DNA from: IDS-8 sp035304345
GTDB lineage: Bacteria; Pseudomonadota; Gammaproteobacteria; Steroidobacterales; Woeseiaceae
Assembly: GCA_035304345.1 (NCBI GenBank)
Contig: DATGQE010000066.1
Coordinates: forward strand, 124,001 to 188,000
Direction: 5' to 3'
DNA length: 64,000 nt
Position 1 is the stretch's first letter. The number at the start of each line of letters is the position of its first letter. Below the pieces are notes generated by a model, which worked only from the letters and a program-made list of their open reading frames with translations, ran no database searches and had not been told where the DNA came from. Below are positions 57,663 to 64,000 of the stretch, in pieces. The position numbers and the translations under genes were made by a program.

Positions 57663-58754
57663 ATGCCGCGGATCGACTCGTTCCTGAAGCTCGGCCTCGC
57701 CCAGGGCTGCTCGGACGTCCACCTCGCGGTCGGCGTCCCGCCGATGCTGCGCATGAACGGCGATCTCATGCCGATCAAGTTCCGCGACCTGTCGGATACC
57801 GAGCTCGAGGGCTACGTCAACGAGATCCTCACCGACTCGCAGAAAGCGAGGTTCGACTCGGGACGCGACCTCGATTTCTCCTACGTGACCGAGGACGGCG
57901 GGCGCTTCCGCGTCAATCTGTTCCGCAAGGACACCGGCGTCGGAGCCGTCTTCCGCCACATCCCCAACGAGGTACCGACGCTCGAGAAGCTCAAGGTTCC
58001 TCCCGTCATCCGCGATTTCTGCGACTACCACCAGGGCATGGTGCTGGTGACGGGATCGACCGGCACGGGCAAGTCCACCACGCTCGCTGCGATGATCGAT
58101 CACCTGAACAAGACGCGCAGCCTGAACATCATCAGCCTCGAGGACCCGATCGAGTTCGTGCACCCGAGCAAGAAGTGCCAGGTCATCCAGCGCGAGCTCG
58201 GGACGCACCTGAAGAGCTTCGCGGACGGGGTGCGCTCGGCGATGCGCGAGGACCCCGACGTGATCCTCGTCGGCGAGCTGCGCGACGCCGACACGATCTC
58301 CATGGCGATGACCGCGGCGGAAACCGGGCACCTGGTGCTCGGGACCCTGCACACGACCAGCGCCGTGAAGACGATCGACCGCATCATCGACGCGCTGCCC
58401 GGCGAGCTCAGGGAGCAGACCAAGAGCTTCCTCGCGCACAGCCTGAAAGCGGTGGTGACCCAGGTGCTCGTCAAGACGCCGGACGGGCGCGGCCGGCGGG
58501 CAGTGCTGGAAATCCTGGTGAACAACCGCGCCATCGCGAAGCTCATCATGAGCGACCAGACCCACCAGATCCCGGCACAGCTCCAGACCGGCCGGGATTC
58601 GGGCATGCAGCTCATGGACCAGGCGCTGCTCGCCGCCATCGAAGCCGGCGAGGTCGATCCCGACGACGCTTTCCGCTACGCCAGCGACCGCCGCAAGTTC
58701 AAGCGGTACGTGACCGACACCGGCATTCTCCCGTCGCTGGACGTCGAGGAATGA
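57663..58754 (+). CDS. pilT: PilT-family type IV pilus retraction ATPase
   Basis: A 363-residue secretion-type ATPase. The N-terminal PAS-like domain (SDVHLAVGVPPMLRMNGDLM) precedes the Walker A loop VTGSTGTGKSTTLAAMIDHL, the Asp box ISLEDPIEFVH, Walker B DPDVILVGELRD and the His box LGTLHTTSAVKTIDRII. The C-terminal AIAKLIMSDQTHQIPAQLQT resembles the A-I-R-N-L-I helix of PilT with changes. It begins at the base after the kinase stop codon, so the two are tightly coupled. PilT hexamers drive pilus retraction. Confidence 0.9.
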   Translation: MPRIDSFLKLGLAQGCSDVHLAVGVPPMLRMNGDLMPIKFRDLSDTELEGYVNEILTDSQKARFDSGRDLDFSYVTEDGGRFRVNLFRKDTGVGAVFRHIPNEVPTLEKLKVPPVIRDFCDYHQGMVLVTGSTGTGKSTTLAAMIDHLNKTRSLNIISLEDPIEFVHPSKKCQVIQRELGTHLKSFADGVRSAMREDPDVILVGELRDADTISMAMTAAETGHLVLGTLHTTSAVKTIDRIIDALPGELREQTKSFLAHSLKAVVTQVLVKTPDGRGRRAVLEILVNNRAIAKLIMSDQTHQIPAQLQTGRDSGMQLMDQALLAAIEAGEVDPDDAFRYASDRRKFKRYVTDTGILPSLDVEE

Positions 58755-58767
58755 GCCGGGGCGCGCC

Positions 58768-59829
58768 GTGAACCGGATCGACGAGTACCTCAAGGAAGCG
58801 CTCACGAAGAGCGCCTCCGACCTGCACTTCATCTCCGGCGACCCGCCCCGCATACGCGTTCACGGGCAGCTCATGCTGATGAACGACGAGGTGCTCACGA
58901 TCGACGGCGTGCGGGCGGCGCTCTACGAGATCATGCCGGGAACCGTCCAGCGCGACTTCGAGACCAACGATGCCGTGGATTTCGCCTACGAGATGCCCGG
59001 CGTGTCGCGCTTCCGGGTGAACGTCATGCGGCACCTGAACGGCATCGGCGCCGTCTTCCGCGCCATTCCGTCCAAGGCGCTCACCCTCGAGGAGCTGAAG
59101 ATGCCGGAGGTCGTGCACAACCTTTGCAAGCAGACCTCCGGCATGATCCTGGTCACGGGCAAGACCGGCTCCGGCAAGTCGACCACGCTGGCGGCGATGA
59201 TCGATGCGATCAACAAGCGCATTCGCGGTCACATCCTGACGATCGAGGATCCGATCGAGTTCGTGCACCAGCGGCAGAACTGCCTCGTGAGCCAGCGCGA
59301 AGTCGGCCGGCACAGCCCCACGTTCGCGGACGCGCTGCACTCCGCCCTGCGTGAGGATCCGGACGTCATCCTCGTCGGCGAGCTGCGCGACCTCGAAACC
59401 ATGAGCATCGCCGTCACCGCGGCGGAAATGGGCATCCTGGTCATGGGCACGCTGCACACGAACGGGGCTGCCCAGACCGTGGACCGCATCATCAACTCGT
59501 TCCCCGCGGACAAGCAGAGCCACATCCGCACGATGCTGTCGACCTCGCTGCGCGGCGTCATCTCGCAGCAGCTCCTGCCGACCAAGCACAAGCCGGGGCG
59601 CATCGCCGCGCTCGAGATCCTCGTCAACACCTCCGCCGTTTCGAACCTCATCCGGCAGGGGCGACTGGACCAGCTCGAGACCGCGATGCAGTCCGGGGGT
59701 GCCGTCGGCATGCAGACCATGGATTCGGCGCTCATGGACCTGTTCGAGCGGCGCTTCATCTCCGGCAGGGAGGCGTACCAGCAGGCCAACAACAAGGCCA
59801 AGTTCCAGCAGTTCAAGGACCAGAACTGA
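58768..59829 (+). CDS. pilU: PilT/PilU-family ATPase
   Basis: A 353-residue paralogue of the preceding protein. SASDLHFISGDPPRIRVHGQ opens the N-terminal domain. The Walker A loop is VTGKTGSGKSTTLAAMIDAI, the Asp box ILTIEDPIEFVHQ, Walker B DPDVILVGELRDLETM and the His box MGTLHTNGAAQTVDRII. The retraction helix reads AVSNLIRQGRLDQLETAMQS. In many gammaproteobacteria pilU follows pilT, so the second position supports the name, though assignment between PilT and PilU groups needs a tree. The start is GTG, 13 bases after pilT. Confidence 0.85.
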   Translation: MNRIDEYLKEALTKSASDLHFISGDPPRIRVHGQLMLMNDEVLTIDGVRAALYEIMPGTVQRDFETNDAVDFAYEMPGVSRFRVNVMRHLNGIGAVFRAIPSKALTLEELKMPEVVHNLCKQTSGMILVTGKTGSGKSTTLAAMIDAINKRIRGHILTIEDPIEFVHQRQNCLVSQREVGRHSPTFADALHSALREDPDVILVGELRDLETMSIAVTAAEMGILVMGTLHTNGAAQTVDRIINSFPADKQSHIRTMLSTSLRGVISQQLLPTKHKPGRIAALEILVNTSAVSNLIRQGRLDQLETAMQSGGAVGMQTMDSALMDLFERRFISGREAYQQANNKAKFQQFKDQN

Positions 59830-59917
59830 CCCGGGCGCCTCGGCCCCTGTAGCAGCACGCGCCGCGCGCGGCCGAACGAGGCTCATTCGGGCCTGAGTGG
59901 CGCCGACCTCTGCCTCC

Positions 59918-60144
59918 GCATCGTTCATGCCCGCTGGCGATCGGGGCTCAAGCTCCGCCGCGACCGGGGGGTGTCCCTGGGGGAATGGCTCCCATGCGGA
60001 CACGGCGGAGCAGCGCGGGCATCGGCGCAGAGGGTACGTCCCGCGCCGCGCTGGTCCGCCGTGTCCTCGGTCCGCTTTATTTCCCCCAGGGACACCCCCC
60101 GGCCACGGCTCCGCGGTGGGTTCTCGGCCGGGCATGAACGATGC
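59918..60144. repeat. Nested palindromic element, MITE-like
   Basis: Three inverted arm pairs are nested around one centre: 16 bp at the ends (59918-59933 with 60129-60144, GCATCGTTCATGCCCG), 22 bp perfect (59964-59985 with 60081-60102) and 12 bp perfect (59998-60009 with 60055-60066, GGACACGGCGGA). Spacings between arms are similar on both sides (30/26 and 12/14). The whole 227 bp could fold into one long hairpin. It lies in the 529-base gap between pilU and metG, which holds no supported gene. No target-site duplication is evident. Confidence 0.75.
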
Positions 60145-60185
60145 TTGCTCCGCGATTCGGCCGGTGGCCGGGCATGAACGATGCT
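60126..60185 (+). repeat. Two direct copies of a 20-bp sequence
   Basis: GGCCGGGCATGAACGATGCT occurs at 60126-60145 and again at 60166-60185. The first copy includes the right end of the palindromic element. The second lies 20 bases further on, so the end of the element appears to be duplicated. Confidence 0.85.
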
Positions 60186-60326
60186 GAGGGGCATCTCGCG
60201 GCCTGCAGTGGCGCATTGGGCGCGACGGCGATGTCGAACGAACACTGCAGCGTATCCGCGATGCACGGCCCTCGGGCAGCGTGCGCCTCGCGTGCGCCCG
60301 CCGGACGCTCGCCGCGGCGGTCGTGG

Positions 60327-60332
60327 CATAAT
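60327..60332 (+). promoter_or_regulatory. Putative -10 element for metG
   Basis: CATAAT in GGCATAATT lies 26 bases before the ATG at 60359. It supports that start rather than an in-frame codon at 60332, which overlaps the element. Confidence 0.4.
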
Positions 60333-60358
60333 TGCCGCCTTTGAGCCGCGCGCCGCAC

Positions 60359-62017
60359 ATGCCCGAGAATCGCCGCAAAATCCTGGTCACCAGCGCCCTC
60401 CCCTACGCCAACGGGTCCATCCACCTGGGCCACATGGTGGAATACCTGCAGTCCGACATCTGGGCGCGCTTCCAGAAGCTCCGCGGCCACCTCTGCACCT
60501 ATGTGTGCGCGAGCGACGCGCACGGCACGCCGATCATGATCCGGGCGCGGCAGGAGAACATCACCCCGGAAGAGCTGATCGCGCGGATGGCGAAGGAGCA
60601 GCTCGCCGACCTCGAAGCGTTCGGCGTCGCGTTCGACAACTTCCACACGACGCATTCGCCGGAGAACGAGGAGCTCGTCGGCCGCATCTACCACGCGCTC
60701 AAGGATGCGGGCCACATCTACACCCGCATGATCGAGCAGGCCTACGACGAGCGCGAGGGGATGTTCCTGCCGGACCGCTTCGTGCGCGGCACCTGCCCCC
60801 GCTGCGGCACGCCCGACCAGTACGGCGACGCCTGCGAGAGCTGCGGCGCCACCTACACGCCGCGCGACCTCGTGGACCCCGTCTCCGTGCTGTCCGGCAC
60901 GCCGCCCGTATGGCGGGAATCCGAGCACTACTTCTTCCGCCTGAGCGCCTTCGGCGACCGCCTGCGGGCCTGGATGGAGCGCGCGAACCTGCACCGCAAC
61001 ATCACGAGCAAGCTCGAAGAGTGGTTCACGGCCGGGCTCGAGGACTGGGACATCTCCCGCGACGCGCCCTACTTCGGATTCCTCATTCCCGGCACCACGG
61101 ACAAGTACTTCTACGTGTGGCTCGACGCCCCGGTGGGTTACATGGCGAGCTTCCTGCACCTCACCCGGCGCCGGGACGATCTCGATTTCGACGAATACTG
61201 GCGGCCCGGTCACGGCACCGAGCTCTATCACTTCATCGGCAAGGACATCGTGTATTTCCACACGCTGTTCTGGCCGGCGGTGCTGGAAGGTGCGGGCTTC
61301 AAGCAGCCCGACAGCGTGTTCGCACACGGTTTCCTCACCGTCAACGGCACGAAGATGTCCAAGTCGCGCGGCACGTTCATCAAGGCGCGGACGTATCTCG
61401 ACCACCTCGACCCGAGCTTCCTGCGCTACTACTACGCCGCGAAACTCGGGCCCGGGATGGACGACATCGACCTCAACCTCGAGGATTTCGTCGCCCGCGT
61501 GAACGCGGACCTGGTGGGCAAGCTCGTGAACATCGCGAGCCGCTGTGCCGGCTTCATCACGCGGCACTTCGAGGGCCGCCTCGCCGACCGCCTCGACGAC
61601 GAGGCGCTGTTCGCGGAGTTCGCGGCGGCTGCCGGCGACATCGCCCAGGGCTATGAGCAACGGGAATACTCGCGGGCGATGCGCGCGATCATGGCCCTCG
61701 CCGACCGGGCGAACCGCTACATCGAGGAGAAGAAGCCGTGGGTGCTGGCGAAGGAGGACGGCCGGCTGCCCGAGGTCCAGGCGGTCTGCACCCAGGGGCT
61801 CAACCTCTTCCGCACCCTCATGGTCTGGCTGGATCCCGTGTTGCCCGGCGTCGCCCGCGACACGCGCACGCTGTTCGGCGAACCGGCCTGGGAGTGGGAC
61901 TCGGCGACGACGCCCAGGCTCGGATCCCCGATCGCCCCGTACCAGCCGCTCCTCACGCGCCTGCGGCCCGAGCAGGTGGAACGAGTCGTCGAGCAGACGC
62001 GGCAGGAGGCGTCCTGA
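60359..62017 (+). CDS. metG: Methionyl-tRNA synthetase
   Basis: A 552-residue class I synthetase. The HIGH motif is HLGH in GSIHLGHMVEYLQ, the zinc knuckle is CPRCGTPDQYGDACESCG, and the KMSKS motif is NGTKMSKSRGTFIKA. WFTAGLEDWDISRDAPYFGF and YFYVWLDAPVGYMASF are conserved. It charges tRNA-Met, including the initiator. E. coli MetG (677) has an added C-terminal tRNA-binding (EMAP-II-like) domain. That domain is absent here, and the product ends soon after the anticodon-binding helices. Confidence 0.97.
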   Translation: MPENRRKILVTSALPYANGSIHLGHMVEYLQSDIWARFQKLRGHLCTYVCASDAHGTPIMIRARQENITPEELIARMAKEQLADLEAFGVAFDNFHTTHSPENEELVGRIYHALKDAGHIYTRMIEQAYDEREGMFLPDRFVRGTCPRCGTPDQYGDACESCGATYTPRDLVDPVSVLSGTPPVWRESEHYFFRLSAFGDRLRAWMERANLHRNITSKLEEWFTAGLEDWDISRDAPYFGFLIPGTTDKYFYVWLDAPVGYMASFLHLTRRRDDLDFDEYWRPGHGTELYHFIGKDIVYFHTLFWPAVLEGAGFKQPDSVFAHGFLTVNGTKMSKSRGTFIKARTYLDHLDPSFLRYYYAAKLGPGMDDIDLNLEDFVARVNADLVGKLVNIASRCAGFITRHFEGRLADRLDDEALFAEFAAAAGDIAQGYEQREYSRAMRAIMALADRANRYIEEKKPWVLAKEDGRLPEVQAVCTQGLNLFRTLMVWLDPVLPGVARDTRTLFGEPAWEWDSATTPRLGSPIAPYQPLLTRLRPEQVERVVEQTRQEAS

Positions 62018-62044
62018 CCCGGCGACGGTCGCGGCCGTTGGCAC

Positions 62045-62050
62045 TACAAT
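62045..62050 (+). promoter_or_regulatory. Putative -10 element for rsxABC
   Basis: TACAAT lies 66 bases before the rsxA ATG, in the gap after metG. No -35 match is obvious. Confidence 0.35.
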
Positions 62051-62115
62051 AAGCCCCGTGAGCGGAGTCGGTTCCGCTTCGTGCCGCCTGCGCCGCAGGC
62101 CTTACGGATCCAGCG

Positions 62116-62697
62116 ATGTCCGATCTCTTCCTGATTCTCGTCGCGACCGTGCTGGTCAACAATTTCGTGCTCACCCGTTTCCTCGGGTTGTGCCCTTTCA
62201 TGGGCGTCTCGCGCAATCTCGACGCGGCCGTCGGCATGGCCCTCGCGACCGGCTTCGTGCTGACCTTGTCCTCGGCGATGAGCTTCCTCGTGCATCGCTT
62301 CGTGCTCGAGCCTTTCGACATCGGCTATCTCCGGACCCTGTCTTTCATCCTCGTGATCGCGGCGAGCGTGCAGTTCACGGAGACCATGGTGCGCCGGCTG
62401 AGCCCGCTGCTGCACCAGGTGTTGGGCATCTACATCCCGTTGATCGCCACCAACTGCGCGGTGCTGGGCGTCGCGCTCCTCAACGTGCAGGAGGCGCACA
62501 CCTTCGTCGAATCGGTCGTGTTCGGGCTCGGCGCCTCGCTCGGCTTCGCGCTGGTGCTCGTGCTCTTCGCCTCCGTGCGCGAAAAGCTCGTCGTCGCGGA
62601 CATTCCCGCGCCGTTCCGCGGCACCGCCATCGCGCTCCTGACCGCCGGCATCATGTCCCTGGCCTTCATGGGCTTCTCCGGGATGGCCCGCCCCTGA
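62116..62697 (+). CDS. rsxA: Rsx/Rnf electron transport complex subunit A
   Basis: A 193-residue inner membrane protein with six segments. FLILVATVLVNNFVLTRFLG and CPFMGVSRNLDAAVGMALAT at the N-terminus, and YIPLIATNCAVLGVALLNVQ later, are the conserved RnfA/RsxA blocks, including the two Cys now thought to hold a cluster in the membrane. It is part of the ion-pumping ferredoxin:NAD oxidoreductase that in E. coli also resets SoxR. It is the first gene of the rsxABC run. Confidence 0.96.
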   Translation: MSDLFLILVATVLVNNFVLTRFLGLCPFMGVSRNLDAAVGMALATGFVLTLSSAMSFLVHRFVLEPFDIGYLRTLSFILVIAASVQFTETMVRRLSPLLHQVLGIYIPLIATNCAVLGVALLNVQEAHTFVESVVFGLGASLGFALVLVLFASVREKLVVADIPAPFRGTAIALLTAGIMSLAFMGFSGMARP

Positions 62698-62704
62698 GCC
62701 GCAG

Positions 62705-63208
62705 ATGCTGACCGGCGTTCTCACCGCTGCCCTCCTGATGAGCGGAATCGCGCTCGCGGCGGGCCTGCTGCTCGGCTACACGTCGCGCCGCCTTCCCGGC
62801 AGCACCGATTCGCTCGTCGAGCAGGTGAACGAGCTGCTGCCGCAGACGCAATGCGCGCAGTGCGGCTATCCCGGGTGCCGCCCGTACGCCGCCGCGATCG
62901 TGGACGAAGGCGCACCGATCAACCTGTGCCCGCCCGGCGGCAAGGAGACGGTCGAGCGGCTGGCGCGCCTGCTCGACCGCGAGCCGGCGCCGCCGGAAGC
63001 GCCCGCGCCGGTCGCCCCCGGCACGGTCGCGATCATCGACGAATCCGCCTGCATCGGCTGCACCTGGTGCCGCGAGGCGTGCCCCGTCGATGCGATCACG
63101 GGGGCGCGGCATTACATGCACACGGTCATTGCGGGCGAATGCACGGGCTGCGCGCTGTGCGTGCCGCGCTGCCCGGTGGATTGCATCACCATGACCTCCC
63201 CGGCATGA
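62705..63208 (+). CDS. rsxB: Rsx/Rnf electron transport complex subunit B
   Basis: A 167-residue iron-sulfur protein. One N-terminal membrane segment (about 5-25) precedes a four-Cys cluster domain (QCAQCGYPGCRPYA with a distal C in NLCPPGG) and two ferredoxin-type [4Fe-4S] motifs (CIGCTWCREACPVDAI and CTGCALCVPRCPVDCI). It passes electrons within the Rnf complex. It overlaps rsxC by an ATGA junction. It is shorter than some RnfB proteins but matches the gammaproteobacterial form. Confidence 0.96.
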   Translation: MLTGVLTAALLMSGIALAAGLLLGYTSRRLPGSTDSLVEQVNELLPQTQCAQCGYPGCRPYAAAIVDEGAPINLCPPGGKETVERLARLLDREPAPPEAPAPVAPGTVAIIDESACIGCTWCREACPVDAITGARHYMHTVIAGECTGCALCVPRCPVDCITMTSPA

Positions 63209-64000
63209 ACGGCGCCGCCACCTGGGACTTGGGAAAATGGTACGGCGGCCTGCGCCTGCCGCCCGAGAAGGCGCGGTCCACCGCCCAGCCGATTCGCGAA
63301 GTGCCGGTGCCGGAGCGGCTCGTCCTGCCGCTCGCGCAGCATTCCGGCGATCCGGCGCAACCCGTCGTGGACGTCGGCGATCGCGTCCTGAAAGGCCAGC
63401 TCGTCGCCGCCGCCGACGGCATCCTGAGCGCCCCGGTTCACGCCTCGTCGTCGGGCACCGTCGCCGCGTTCCAGCCGTGGCCGGTGTCGCGGCGCTTCGG
63501 CGAGAACGCGCCGTGCATCGTCATCGAATGCGACGGCGAGGACCGCGCGATCGACATGGCCGCGGAGGCCGTCGACTTCGAGCGCATGGAGCCGGCCGCG
63601 CTGCTCGAGCGGATCCTCGAGGGCGGCATCGTGGGGCTCGGGGGCGCGGTGTTCCCGACCGCGCAGAAGCTGATGCAGGCGCGTACGCAGCCGTTGCACA
63701 CGCTGCTCGTCAACGGGGTCGAGTGCGAGCCCTACATCAGCTGCGATGACATGCTGATGCGGGAGGCGCCCGGGGACGTGCTGCAGGGCGCGCGTGTCCT
63801 GCTGCATGCGCTCGGCATCGACAAGTGCGTCGTCGTGCTCGAGAGCGACAAGCCGCACGCGTGGCACGCGATGGCGGACGCGCTCGCCGAGCTCGGCGAC
63901 GATCGCATCTCCCTGAAGCAGGTGCCGACGATCTACCCGTCGGGCGGAGAGGACCAGGTCGTCCAGCTCGTCACCCGCAAGGAAGTCCCGAGCGGCGGAC
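63205..64000 (+). CDS. rsxC: Rsx/Rnf electron transport complex subunit C (3' part lost at window edge)
   Basis: The ATG at 63205 overlaps the rsxB stop (ATGA), and the frame is open to the window end, giving 265 residues. The N-terminal barrel-type region holds VDVGDRVLKGQLVAAADGIL and APVHASSSGTV. The NADH/FMN-binding part begins with GGIVGLGGAVFPTAQKL and LLVNGVECEPYISCDDMLMR, the RnfC hallmarks. The C-terminal ferredoxin domains lie outside the window. Confidence 0.95.
   Translation, partial: MNGAATWDLGKWYGGLRLPPEKARSTAQPIREVPVPERLVLPLAQHSGDPAQPVVDVGDRVLKGQLVAAADGILSAPVHASSSGTVAAFQPWPVSRRFGENAPCIVIECDGEDRAIDMAAEAVDFERMEPAALLERILEGGIVGLGGAVFPTAQKLMQARTQPLHTLLVNGVECEPYISCDDMLMREAPGDVLQGARVLLHALGIDKCVVVLESDKPHAWHAMADALAELGDDRISLKQVPTIYPSGGEDQVVQLVTRKEVPSGG

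Noticed and set aside
55269..58853. An open frame of about 1194 codons on the minus strand, antisense to the kinase and pil genes
   Set aside because: It mirrors the codon use of the real genes on the other strand (high third-position GC), has no recognisable domain and crosses three well-supported genes.
59896..60358. Small genes in the gap between pilU and metG
   Set aside because: Several short frames exist, but they run through the inverted repeats on both strands and have no ribosome-binding site or known domain.

Overview
The window is 64 kb of high-GC chromosomal DNA, densely coding, with no prophage, IS element, CRISPR array or rRNA. The gene content and several gene orders point to a gammaproteobacterium: nnr-tsaE-amiC-mutL-miaA-hfq-hflX-hflK-hflC-DUF2065-purA with divergent queG, divergent lptFG/pepA-holC-valS, perM-hda near purMN, apbC near metG, and rsxABC. 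Many genes overlap by 1-16 bases in ATGA, GTGA or TTGA junctions, and GTG and TTG starts are common. The lineage below class level cannot be fixed from this sequence alone. GC-rich, Chromatiales-like or uncultured gammaproteobacteria are an inference.

Layout. 1-3342: a TerC-family membrane protein (cut by the window edge), a DUF2799 lipoprotein, a membrane protein with a NERD-like domain, and a patatin-like hydrolase. 3485-6238: a large secreted protein with LVIVD/choice-of-anchor repeats, Calx-beta domains and a GlyGly-CTERM-like tail. 6275-17882 (minus): the tRNA modification, cell wall, mismatch repair, Hfq, HflKC and PurA superoperon, with queG divergent. 19180-20154: a cyclic-nucleotide-binding/GGDEF protein. 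20198-24556 (minus): pcnB-folK-deoxynucleoside kinase-panB-panC. 24628-24741: tRNA-Glu(CTC) and its terminator. 25014-27693: an MFS/nucleotide-exchanger-like transporter, a Tat-type aldo/keto reductase and an RDD protein. 27743-35026: lptG/lptF divergent from pepA-holC-valS. 35162-39151: a MoxR-DUF58-transglutaminase module. 39184-43499 (minus): prfC, then a phosphatidylserine-decarboxylase-like gene, pssA, a family-4 uracil-DNA glycosylase and rimI. 43682-47762: proS, a lytic transglycosylase, acylphosphatase, a DUF4398 lipoprotein, arsC-like and wrbA-like genes. 47796-51356 (minus): DUF2066 protein, CDP-alcohol phosphatidyltransferase, perM, hda. 51515-54919: purM-purN, dcd, apbC. 55260-59829: a HEAT-repeat/Ser-Thr kinase fusion followed directly by two PilT/PilU-type ATPases. 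59830-60358: a non-coding stretch with a large nested palindrome. 60359-64000: metG and rsxABC (rsxC cut by the edge).

Most genes are housekeeping. The parts most worth a second look are: the HEAT-kinase/PilT/PilU module with its structured leader; a Psd-like protein that has lost the self-cleaving Gly-Ser and a conserved His while staying coupled to pssA; the 227-bp nested palindrome before metG; the GlyGly-CTERM choice-of-anchor protein; and three divergent gene pairs that appear to share symmetrical -10 elements, one of which could give leaderless mRNAs on both sides.
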